From Calycina herbarum (Eukaryota; Ascomycota; Leotiomycetes; Helotiales; Pezizellaceae), in NCBI GenBank assembly GCA_001414485.1, contig LLEY01000086.1:205054-269053 (forward strand): a stretch of 64,000 nt of DNA, in the 5' to 3' direction. The notes beneath the pieces are model-generated. The model had not been told where the DNA came from. It did no database searches and worked only from the letters and a program-made list of their open reading frames with translations. This document shows positions 44,192-55,282 of this stretch, piece after piece. Each line of letters opens with the position of its first letter. The stretch's first letter is position 1. A program made the position numbers and the translations under genes.

Positions 44192-46502
44192 ATGGCTTTC
44201 CCTATTGTGCCAGCCTCGTCCTCAAACGGTCCACCTCAAAGCTTCGGATATGAACAGAGTCGCTTCCAACATCAAACCTCATCTTTGTTGCCACAGCGAC
44301 GACAACCTTCCAACCACGACTGGGAAATGTTGAAGGACGAGATACGGCAGGTGTATCTTGTGGAAAAGAAGACTCTCAAAGAATTGGCGAAGCAGCTATG
44401 TTATAAGCATGGTTTCCGTCCTACGTAATTCCTCTGCTGTTATTGTTATGGGAACGTCCCTTGCTGACTCTTCTCAGTGAAAAGCAATTAACAAAAAGGC
44501 TGGAGCAGTGGGATTTCTGGAAAAATAGGAGACGAAAGCAAAAACAGTTCACGAGAAAGGGCGTCATCGAAGCAGAGTATGGAAGGCGATTCGAATCAAC
44601 GGCCACTCGCACAGTAAACCGAAAGACCCCAGGCCATCATGAAGGCAATAACCAAACCCACGTCGAATCGAGAGTTATCTTGCGGCAGAATTCCGTTCTG
44701 GGTATGTTTTATACAAGGAGTGTGGAAAAGAAGGCTAATGTGGATTAGACATATGTCGAACACAAAACCCGAAAGAACCGAGCAACCAATATGCCCCCAT
44801 CTTCATAACAGAATGCACGGATGCTTCACTGCCAACAAATGGTTGCAGCTCCATCATGACTGAGTTGGCAAGGCAGCTTTCGGGGCTGAATGTATCTTTT
44901 TCGGCCGACACGTTACTTCTCGAGAAAACTTCAAATGGCGACAGGCCAAAAGAATATCTTACGACAGAAGATACCAAAAAACTTTCAGTCTTCGGGTGTT
45001 CGAGTAACCAAGAAGGCCGAGATGTCTTCACTGATACAATCTCACTCGGATACCCACACCATACCGGAAAACGATATAATCCTCTCAAGTTTCAGGGTTA
45101 CGATGTTGATTTTCCCTCATCGACTACGGTCCCCAGTTTATCTGGGGAACTTTATCCATTTCCGCGCTCGCCGGTCTCAAATACGCAGAAATCAAACTCT
45201 ACCCCAGAATTCGACATAATTCAGAACACTATTTCGGATTACCTGGATAGGTTTGAGAGATTAAGTCGACTCAACGTTCCAGAGAAACATCCAGCCATGA
45301 TTGAAATCATGAGAAAACTTGGGCGCAGCTACTGGAGTTTGAACCAAGGTTGCAAGTGTGAAGCATGGTATCGACGAGAGTTGTCTGCGAGACGACTATC
45401 TGGGAAATCTGTCCTCTCCATTGAATCATTCAATGCACAACTTAATATCATTTATGGGATCGTGCTTCAAGGCCGATTCCAGGAAGCAAGGGCATTGCAT
45501 GAGACGGTCCATCGAAATATCTTCAGCGACGAAGTCGCTAGTCTCAATGACTCACTCATCAGTAGATCGTTGGAGATTCTTGGGTCGATACTTTACCAAC
45601 AACGCTACTTTAACCATGCATGTTTGTGTCGGCGAGAAGTAGTACAGATTCGGCTAAATACTTTGGGTCCATGGCACGAGGCGACCCTAATTGCTATGCT
45701 GCTACTAGGGTCGGGTTTCACGGATATAGGAAGGTATGAGGAGAGCGAAGAGTTTCTTACGACAATACTCCAGTTGAGTAAGGAAGCTGTTGCAAACGAT
45801 GCTATATACTGGGCTACCGATAACTTAGCAATAGCAAAAAAAACACGAGGAGAATTTGAAGCGAGCGCAACGATATATCGAAATCTGCTCACAGATGCGG
45901 AACCCGTTCTTGGAAAGGCACACCCAAATTTACTACAGTACATGCACAACTTTGCTAACACTCTTTTGAGAGGAGGTCACCTAGAGGAAGCCGAGAAAAT
46001 GACCCGAAAGACACTATATCTGACAATGAAACACTGGGGTGCGGATCATGTTGAAACCCTTGAGACCATGGAACTCTTAGGCAATATACTCCACGAGCGG
46101 GGGTGTTACGAAGAGGGAGCGCAGTGCTTTGAAAAGACGTTTCGGGGCTATTCATTATCTCTAGGCATAGATCATACCAGGACTATCTGGGTCTGCATTG
46201 ATTTGGCAAAATGCTACTACTCGCTTGGTCGGTTTGAAGATGCTTTGCAACTGGCTCGGGAATTCGTCAAGGAGGTGGAAGCTCAGGTAGCTTGTAGGAA
46301 GGAACCATGCTGGGGAGACGGTGGGATTTCCAAGATCCAAGAGTGGATTCAATGGCTCAAAGAGGACATGGAATATTACCAGGAAGGACTTGAGAGGCGA
46401 GACATAACGGAAGTCGATGAGGAGCTCTTGTCTTCCGATGGGTCTTCTAATGAGGAAGTTTCATCAGGCTTGGATGAGATATTTGATGAGGGAGAAATTT
46501 GA
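44192..46502 (+). CDS. Clr5-domain plus TPR protein
   Basis: Three exons (44192-44424, 44478-44701, 44749-46502) with GT-AG introns of 53 and 47 nt join in one frame to 736 residues. Residues 43-94 form a Clr5 domain (HDWEMLKDEIRQVYLVEKKT ... KHGFRPTEKQLTKRLEQWDF), a fungal putative DNA-binding motif named from fission yeast clr5 and related to heterochromatin silencing. A disordered Ser/Thr-rich linker follows (about 150-330). The C-terminal part (about 350-680) is a run of tetratricopeptide-like helices (for example HPAMIEIMRKLGRSYWSLNQ, HVETLETMELLGNILHERGC, HTRTIWVCIDLAKCYYSLGR), of the kinesin-light-chain-like type. The end is acidic. Clr5-TPR fusions are common and expanded in ascomycetes; their role is unknown. 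The start ATG gives an intact Clr5 domain; further 5' exons cannot be excluded. Confidence 0.82.
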
Positions 46503-46762
46503 CCAACACATGATTGGCGTGTAGTCATGGAAGTAATTATCCTCTTTTGTTTCTCACTTATGTTTTTATTGGCTTGTTTCAATCTTGGTCTGTCCTCCGG
46601 TCTCATTTAGTTTTCAGGTCGACAACCCCATTCTTTACTGTGCGTTTTTGTATCTGGTGCTCTGGATGCATGTTAGTGGTTTAAACTTGAGGTTTTCAGA
46701 TATCGTAAAACCTCCCTTCTGATAATGAAGACTTGACATCACACCCATGTACACCATCTCCG
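46503..46762. other. Convergent 3' region, no gene
   Basis: Short T-rich gap between the Clr5-TPR gene (+) and the expansin-like gene (-). Confidence 0.5.
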
Positions 46763-47216
46763 TTAACTGAACGCCCATCTTATTTTAACAGTCCCAAAAA
46801 CCGCATTATCAGTCAAAGCATTCCAAGTCCCAGCCGATAAATCAAGCTGCCCAGCGCTACAAAAATCGCATGTATCCACCACAGTAACCGTGATGACGTT
46901 TCCCAAACCTCCTGTTCCAGAGTCACCGCCAATGTTGGTAATCTTCACTTTACGACGGCAATATGGACCAGGGATTTCACTCTTCTGGTAGGTATTTCCG
47001 AGGGCAACGATCAAGGCACTGTTTGAGATTGGCTCGTCGTAAGATCTGATGGTATCATCTCGGAGATAGACAGTTGCTATTCCGGTTTTTTTTGGTTATG
47101 GTAAGGATTTTGGAGTTGAGGTTATGGGGTTTTATTAGAACTTACTGTGCGTGGGGTTGGGATGCGCCCACGATTGTAGTTATCAGAGTAAGAAGAATGG
47201 TGGGTATGATTTGCAT
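46763..47216 (-). CDS. Secreted expansin-like (double-psi beta-barrel) protein
   Basis: The start ATG at 47216 encodes a typical signal peptide (MQIIPTILLTLITTIVGASQ). A GTAAGT donor follows PHAQ. The last exon holds SALIVALGNTYQK, PGPYCRRKVKITNIGG, then VITVTVVDTCDFCSAGQLDL and WNALTDNAVFGTVKIRW, the order of barwin/RlpA/expansin-like barrels, with a Cys pair (DTCDFC) and an Asp that matches the catalytic or polysaccharide-binding position. Such small secreted proteins loosen or bind cell-wall polysaccharide. The splice is unclear: the natural AG at 47077-47078, which would keep ATVYLRDDT, is out of phase with exon 1 by one base, while an AG further in (47045 region) is in phase but drops that segment. 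Length (about 115-130 residues) suits the family. Confidence 0.7.
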
Positions 47217-50200
47217 TTTGAATCGTTTTACTTTAGACTTTGGAAGGGGTGAGGTTCTTTTCTGTGAAGGAATATATCTTAAAACTGTATAAGGGCTGCT
47301 GCAAACTTCTCGTAGACATTTTGTTATACGTGACAGGAGTAGTATAGCTGGAATTCCAGCTGATGAACGTTTCTCCTTGATAACTAGGGATGGGAAAGAT
47401 TAATCACGTGCGCTACAATGCTAGCTGAACCATCTAGTAAAGAAAATTGTGTCCACGGTTCTGGGGAATATAGGGTTTCCCTTTATGTTTCTTCGGGCGT
47501 ACCTACTTGCTGGGGGGAGGGTCGTCACAAGTTATCAACTCATCATGTGATCTGTTTGGTCAAGCATCCATCACACGGGCGCAATACTCAAATTGTACCT
47601 CGTGCGGTCCATAAGATGCGTTTACGAGGATCTTTTACCAGGCGGGTGTTATCAATTCACATCTGGGAAGGCTAGGCAGGTTTTGCCGGTCGCTTTACTA
47701 CTTCCCTCTTCTCGGTCTCAACTCACTATGACGAGGGCAGAAATAAAATGGAAGGAAGGCACGGCCCTCGATATAGGTAGGTAGTGTTGCTTGTCAGCTA
47801 GTCTCGCCCTCTAAGCTATGGTTGGGTTGAGGGTCGCTCCTTCCCTCTACTTATTTTCAACCTCAACCATGAAGGATCGGTAGGTCAAAGAAAAACGCCG
47901 AGGGAATGCACAACCACTGATAGAGGAGTGTGGTTAGACATGAGAAGAAATCCCGGGTAGGCTAAGAGTGAGGTATGTCGGCTGGTCTCATCCTCTAACC
48001 TTCAGCTTGAGTTGTGTTGGTTTTCATGAGGCCGCTCCTTCCCTCTTTACTTAGGTTCTATCTTGACCTCGAACCACCCCTGACGAAAAAAGAGAGCCTG
48101 GCACACATGGTGTGAATGCACGACTCGCGATCCCCAAAGTACAACAACTCTCGGATTCCGGTCAGGTGAGCTTCCATTACACAATTTCCCGTTGTCAAAA
48201 ACGGATCGCTGGGGAGGACCCACAATTTTCTTAGCAACAAGGTATTTCTTAGGAAAAAGTTTCTCGTTGCTGTTAGCCAAGATTCTTTCAGAGACTAGTG
48301 GTCGAACTTCAAGGTCAAGGTCGAGGTCGAGGTGGAATGTCATTATGTCGCAATTCAAGGAAGGAGGGAGCAAATGAAGGTAGGCCGGGTGTCGAGAAGG
48401 TCGAGCCGAGGGCAGCTCCAAATAAAGTTTTTGGATGTAGGCCCGGAACACCCTGATAATGAGATGGAAGGAACAAGCAGGATCTCATTTAGCTTGGGTT
48501 TTCATTTTGTTCAAGTTCCTCCCAGACTCTGTACACAGAACATTTCTCCTCCTTTCCTGAAGCTCGTCTTCTGCCACGTTTAGCTGGGAATCATAACTTC
48601 AACACGCATTTATACCATTTTCCCGTTTATCCCAGTCGAAGGTAAAACCGAAGAAGAAGAGTTCTTTAGCAGCGAATACTAATGAAAATCCAATTTCAGT
48701 GTTTCGTCCAAGATCAAGAACCTCAGATCCAAAATTTGCCAAGGACATCCATCCCCTTCAGGCTAGGTAAGGAAGAAGGAATATCTTCGAGTCGTCCGAA
48801 ATTTGAGGTCAAGTATCGAGCCCCGAGATTCACAAATAATGTTCGAGGTATCCCTTCACAAAAACAAGAGGCTGCGTCGAAATAAGAATGTGCCGGTAGA
48901 AAGCAGCAATCAAATCCCACGAGGTGTATCCACAATGTACCCACTACTTAGAGTGCAGAAGTTCGGTAGAGGTCCGTGGCACTTTAAACTAGCTCGTTTC
49001 TGTACCTGGTACCTTCGGTTGTCTCCCCGCAAAGATTTCAACGACATCTCAAAGGAAAGTTTTCTTCTCTCCTCGATGCCTATCAAAACGAGGGTAACGG
49101 TAAAATAAATGATGTAGGTATGTGAATTGACGAACGTTTTGGGACTTTCGTTCTAGCCAAGTTCTGAGAGACTGAAATGATGGGTCGGAGCTCAAGATGC
49201 TAACATAATTGATAGAAGCAACACCTCGGGACAAAAGTCCAAGAAATGTCTGCATCCTTCCCACCACAAAGTGGAGAAGAGTTCTCGGCGGGTTCCGAGC
49301 CTCTGACTCCTCTCCTCTGTTCAAAACACGATCGACCACGCACCATCAACCTCGAACCCTCAATTCGGTTCCCGAGATCATGATCGTCTCTACACCTCTT
49401 TATCAAACAGCCGGTCTACCGTCACACCAGTCACGAAATCGTAAAAGAGTCACGAAGACAAAATTCCCCTAGTCGCATGAAATCGCGCCGATATGCGCAA
49501 CTCCGACGCATCATCAATCTGGGAACCGAGCCATATATTCCTACTCGTGATAAGTATCGCGTCTAGGAATATAGAAACAGCTATGCTGTATGGAATCTCG
49601 GACACCACCCTCATGCATTTCCGTTTAAATATATCCTTGAAATACATGATGATAGCCGCCACGCGCGGGAGGAATATGGGAAATCTTTAATTGAAGCTGT
49701 CTCCATGGTGGGTTTCATTTATTTTTCGGTTGTTATTTCTGCTGTATTACTTTTCCTCGTCTTTTTTCTTTCTTCCGCATGCCCGCACTCCCATAAATTG
49801 AGGCGTTCGTGCGACTCCAAGTGGAACGAGTTAGTTTTGAATGCAACTGTGTTATATGCTGCCAATCTCATGTCTTTTCTGTGATTATTAGAACTTTTCC
49901 TGCTTCCGCGTTCACGGCCCGATACATCCTACATCACGAGGCATATCTGGTTTATGAGCTTTATTTCTCTGGCAAAGGTTTTATGACACGTGACTTTCCT
50001 GTGGCATATAAAAAGCTTAGCGGCTCGGGACCGTAAGCAGTTTAGCGGACAAACAGGGGAGGAAGTGCTCGTAAAACTTTCTCCACAAATCACCCGCTTT
50101 CCTCACCTCCACAGTTGGATGCCCCCGGACTGCGCCGCCGCCTCGTACTGCAGGTAGCTCTAGTGCCTGCTACAATTCACGAACGCACACGAACGGGTAT

Positions 50201-50875
50201 CACGTTCATTGCGTCGAATAACAACACCTTCGGCTATTCGGAGAATGGGTGTGGTAGGAGCAACGAGTATCATCCCTGCCCTGCAGCAAACTATCAGTCC
50301 AGATCTCATTTTATATCCAATAAAAAACATCTCACAACCATCTAGTTGTATTCAGCCTATATACCCCGCAGAATTGGATTCGGGACCCACCGGTGAACCA
50401 TTTTAATCCCAGATATACAGATCTCACTCTGGATAAATTCGGGGAATCGTGGCGTTGGGTCGATGGGAAGTCCATGTAACCAGCTAAATTTGAAAGCACT
50501 TTACTGGCGCTAATTCAATATCATTATTGGTGTATCATCGATATTGTCCGTCCCTCCAGTCGTTTGATTAATCGAAAGACGCCATCCATATACAGACATA
50601 CGATGAGCCTTGCAGTCGAGATCCCCTTCAGGGTATCGACGTGCAGAAGACATGCGTTTTAGGACCGAGACCAGGTTAACGGTGTGGCAGACCCCGCCCA
50701 CATTCCTACACGTTGAATCCAAGTTCGAAATTTATATCAGTACATTAATACCCATCAGAAAGCAAAAGTTTGACAACAATCCATCAACTCGTCTATCGTG
50801 TTACGTGTATGAGGACAATCCCCTTTTGAAGGAATACATCTGTGTTTCCCGAGGCAACCTATTTCTCCGTTCAAG
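47217..50875. other. Gene-poor 3.6 kb stretch
   Basis: No family is recognisable in any frame. The stretch contains a degenerate tandem duplication at 47794-48110. 48600-49470 has many short overlapping frames on both strands with no motif. The last 150 bases lead into the transporter ATG. Confidence 0.45.
47794..48110. repeat. Degenerate tandem duplication, about 184-bp period
   Basis: TCAGCTAGTCTCGCCCTCTA at 47794 and TCGGCTGGTCTCATCCTCTA at 47978 start two copies that share CGCTCCTTCCCTCT, then ACTTA and a CCTCAACC/CCTCGAACC segment. The copies have diverged and contain indels. The duplication has no coding support. Confidence 0.6.
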
Positions 50876-52992
50876 ATGGTGGGTATAGCAACCATCAGTC
50901 ATGTCGCCTCAGACAAGAAAAGAGGTGCAGGCATTGCTGCCGCAGAAGCACCTGAGTTCGAAAAAGTCAATTGGTTTTCCGATCCAAATTTGAGGAAGCT
51001 GTACTTCTGGTGTGCGGTGCTCTGCATTGCATCTGCCACAACAGGTTACGATGGGTAAGGATCACTTGAAGTCTGGTTCCTACTAAGATTTTATTACTGA
51101 CAGGCTGGACTAGGATGATGTTAAACGTTTCCCAAAATCTCGATCAATGGCAAACATATTTCCACAAGCCCGTTGGAAGCGAATTAGGCCTCATGAATGC
51201 CATCTACCAAATCGGAAGTTTGGCTAGTTTCCCTCTCGTGTAGGTGTCTCATATTAACCACAATTGAATGGTTTTACTCATAAGAGTGCAGTCCATATAT
51301 GGCAGATTGGTGGGGTCGCAAGCTGCCTATCGTTGTTGGTTGCTTACTTATGGTGCTGGGGGGCTTTCTTGGAGCCTTCTGCAATGGTTACGGAAGTAGG
51401 TTATATTCTAGTAGCTGAATGATTCACATACTGACTCAAAGTAGTGTATGTGGGCGGCAGATTCGTACTCGGTTTCGGAAACAGTATGACACAATTATCC
51501 TCGCCAGTCTTACTCACGGAAATCTGCCATCCCCAACATCGAGGTCGTGTCACAACCATCTATAATTGTTTGTGGAACTTGGGTGCACTCTGTAAGTTCA
51601 TTTCTTGCTCTTGCATCATAACATGCAGCTAATAATGTTACAGTCGTCGCGTGGCTTGCTTGGGCAACAATGAATATTAAGAACGACTGGTCATGGCGTT
51701 CTTTGACACTTCTGCAAGCTCTTCCTGCGGTCATTCAACTTACCTTCATTTTTTGTGAGAATTGTATCTTGTCCGGTATTTAAGTCCTTGTTACTGACAG
51801 CAAGAATAGGGGTCCCAGAGTCTCCAAGATGGCACATCTCCAAGGACAGACCCGACGAAGCCCTCAAGACCCTTGCATACTACCATGCCAACGGAGATGA
51901 ACAAAATGCCACAGTCCAATTCGAGTACCAGGAGATCAAGGAAACCTTGAGACTTGAATTTGAGTTCCGCAAGACCAGTAATTACACCAATTTCTTGAAG
52001 ACCAAGGGCAACCGATACAGACTGGCTATTTTGATCTCACTGGGTATCATTTCACAATACAGTGGCAATGCATTGTTCAGTAACTACATGAACCTTATTT
52101 ATGAGAGTATGGGTATCAAGAAACAGAGCCAAAAGATTCCCGTAAGAACCCATCATACAGGAGGGCAATATTTCAAGTTGCTAACGGTTTTACAGCTTAA
52201 CGGTGGACAAACTCTACTCTCTCTGGTTGTTAGTGTGTTCTGCGCTATGCTTGTCGATCGTGTAGGAAGAAGACCACTTTTCTTGACCTCAACCGTTGGT
52301 AAGAAATCACATTCATTATTCGGGATGTGAACACATGCTTATATTTACAGGAATGTGCTTGATGTTCTTGGCTTGGACGATTACATCCTCGCAATTTGAG
52401 GCTCAGAACCCAGATCCAGATGCTACCAGTTTCAAGATGGGCGCTGGTTATCCACAGGTAGTTTTCGTTTGGGTATTCAGCATATTCTATGCTCTGGCAT
52501 GGTCAGGTCTTCTTGTCGCATACTCCCTGGAAATTTTGCCATACAAACTTCGTGCCAAGGGACTCATGATCATGAATCTCACTGTCCAAGCTACTTTGGT
52601 GCTCGGAAAGTAAGTAAAACCATTGCTTACCTCATTGTTTAAGTATGTATTGACTCTTCAAGCTACACAAACGCAATTGCTTGGGATAATCTTCCGCATC
52701 ACTACGACCTTTCCTTAATCTACACGGTAAGTCCCAAATCTCTTACCCTGATAGGGAAAATTCTAACTTCTTCCAATAGGTCTGGATTTTTGTGGAACTT
52801 GTCTTCGTATACTTCTTTTACGTTGAAACAAAAGGCCCAACCCTCGAGGAACTCGCCAAGATTTTCGATGGCGACCAAGCTGAAGTTGCTCATTTGGACA
52901 TCCACCAAGTTGAGAAAGATATCCATGGCGATGACGGCGCTGGCTCACATGATGAGAAGAGATATGTGCAAACTGAAACGAAGGCTGCATAG
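50876..52992 (+). CDS. MFS sugar transporter (lactose permease/hexose type)
   Basis: Ten exons separated by nine short GT-AG introns (approximately 51055-51113, 51241-51289, 51394-51442, 51591-51643, 51755-51808, 52143-52195, 52300-52350, 52611-52663, 52727-52780). The frame continues through the junctions I checked (first to second, second to third, third to fourth, and fourth to fifth exon). Family signatures run in order: GYDGMMLNVSQ (TM1), PYMADWWGRKLPIVVGC (the D-x-x-GRR/K loop), VGGRFVLGFGNS, VPESPRWHISKDRPDEAL (the PESPR motif at the end of the first half), LISLGIISQYSGNALFSNY (TM7), LVDRVGRRPLF, LEILPYKLRAKG, and VETKGPTLEELAKIFDGD near the C-terminus. Such transporters import hexoses or disaccharides across the plasma membrane by proton symport. 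The resemblance is closest to the fungal lactose-permease-like group, but substrate cannot be read from sequence. Confidence 0.92.
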
Positions 52993-55282
52993 TTGAGTAC
53001 AAAGGCAAGACCAGCAATGCCCTCCGGCTAGATTGTTTGAGGGGCTCATGTCGTGAAGGGTTAGCATTATCTAAGTCTACTACCACTATCTGTAATTCAA
53101 TCCCTGTGGGATAGATCTAATGCATTATTTTCTGCTGATGAACATGGTCGATTCGGGAAGTACTGTACCCGACGACTTTGCAGTCTCTTCTCCAAGGTGC
53201 AAATGCAAATACACAACTTGAAAATTCCCCAAATTAAACAATCCCGCCACTGACCACTTAGCTTACACCTCCACGACTCGTCCGGGTTGTCTCCGTCCCT
53301 GCCGCCTCGCTACCACTATAAACAGCGTAACACTGCATGATCCCGCAACCACACCTTTCCCGCCCCCCCTCCAACCACCTTCCGAGAGAAGCCACGCGAT
53401 CTGCTTTTAACCTTGCATCGAATTGACAAAGGGAAACATTTGGCCTTGGTGGCCCCCTTACGTATGTGGTAAGTATCAGCAAGCTTTGAGTCAGCTCGAG
53501 AAGGAATCTGCAGTCTTGATGTGGCCGGTGTACTAAACGGGACGACGCTACATGAGGGGTATTTATTCGTAAGGGAATGGGCTGCAGGTGATACCCGAGG
53601 AGTGAGAGGATTGGTGTTTATTGTACTTATGTGTACTCGTCTTGGAATGTTTGGGGGTAGAGGATGGATCTTTGGAGTGGGACATGGGGTGTGCGGGTGT
53701 GCGGGTGGCTTTCGGGGATTGTTGGTGGCGGGTTGGTCAGACTCGGTGTCCAGATATATTGCCTTGTGCGATGGTTATTGGTTGCGTGCAGCTGGTTTAG
53801 ATGAGTTGGCGTGTCCCTTAGATTTTAGGAAGTTTGGTCCAACACATCACTGCCAACATGTAAGCCTCGAAGCGAATTTTACTATCTAGCAATTCTGTGT
53901 GGCAGTATGATAAAGTGTTTTTGTATTCATCCGGTGACTTTAGCGAGGGAAAGGTTTGCCTGGTGTTACCGAGTGGTAACTTAGAAAGCTAAGTGGCAAA
54001 GTGGCAAAGTGGCTTTCCTAACACCATATTACAAGAATACAAAATGTGGGAAGACATGGAATTGAACTAGAGTTGATCTCAACAGTAACTTCGTTGGAAG
54101 AAAAAGCAATCCGTTTTCTTTTTCTTAAACCCTCCTTGGTCTCTGGGTAAATCATTTCATAAAGCTTACTTGAATATATGTAAGAACTTCCAACAACAAG
54201 CCTATTATCCAGTCAAGTCTCAAGTCTCGTAAAATATATAAAATACCATACTCCTAAAAAAGATGGTGATACTTAGATGTTAGCCATAGTACGCACAGAA
54301 TTCGTATCCCAGAACTAAACAATTGCTCAAGGATAGAGACAAGTATTGAAACGCAAGGCATTAGTCGTAAATAACTTAAGTTTAGTTGACATCTTCAATG
54401 CCGTCCAGAACTAGAGTTGTCCGTTCCTCGACTCCACTCATAGTTCAAGTCACCAGATCCTTTACCTATATGCCAACCAATTGAAAGAGAGGAATTAGCA
54501 GGAATAACTTATGTAGAGTATACAGGTACAGGATAGTGGATCTTTACTCGTATCTCAAGAAAAAGCCGAATGTCCGTATCAAAGTCACGGGACTTGAATA
54601 TTGCCTGGCAGATGAGTGTGATGTAATAAGTTGGAATCAAACCGCAAAGCGGCTCAAGGAATCATTTGCTTTCTTAGGTCTAAGGTGTTCCCATCTAATT
54701 GAAGTGAATTGTTTTCTTCTCACTGGCCTATTTCCTGTTCAGATACGACCCCATCCCCCATCACCGCACGATTTTCTATCACAGATTATTCCGATCTGTG
54801 GGTAGTGCAGATAGATTTGCTTGTAATTTTTTGGAAGAAATCTCTGCTAAAATGATTGCTATACTCAGCCCACTTTTGAGTTTTGAAGAACTTGAGTTTG
54901 CTTACAGCGTTTCTCGCTTAAGGGGGGGTTCGCCCGTTCTGATCAATATTGACAGACAGGTTGTATTCACATACTCATAGGGGACCGGATAATAAAGCGT
55001 CAATGTTCCAGGTATTTCACATGCTTCTTACAACAGGCTGCAATGTCACCAATCGACAAGCATCGGTTTATGGGGGTTATCACTAAAACTTTGACAATAG
55101 ACACCACTTTGATGCAGAAGCAGAAAATAAGCAGGACGATCAACTATTTTTACTTGAACAAACGAGAGTGATTTACCACACCATATAAACACTACCTAAA
55201 CACAATCTTTCGTCTCGTATCTACTATCTACATGACATAAAAACATCTCCCTCTCCCCTCACACAAGCTGCTAATCAATCTC
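52993..55282. other. Gene-poor stretch, 2.3 kb
   Basis: An open frame of 122 codons at 53521-53889 (+) is Gly/Trp-rich and has no family features. Frames at 54536-54980 (+) contain LADECDVISWNQTAKRLKES but no start context or domain. A short GGCAAAGT tandem lies near 53993-54012. 55200-55282 is C-rich, next to the AA12 stop codon. Confidence 0.4.

Noticed and set aside
53521..53889. 122-codon plus-strand open frame
   Set aside because: Gly/Trp/Cys-rich random-looking composition, no domain, signal peptide or splice signals; likely a chance frame.
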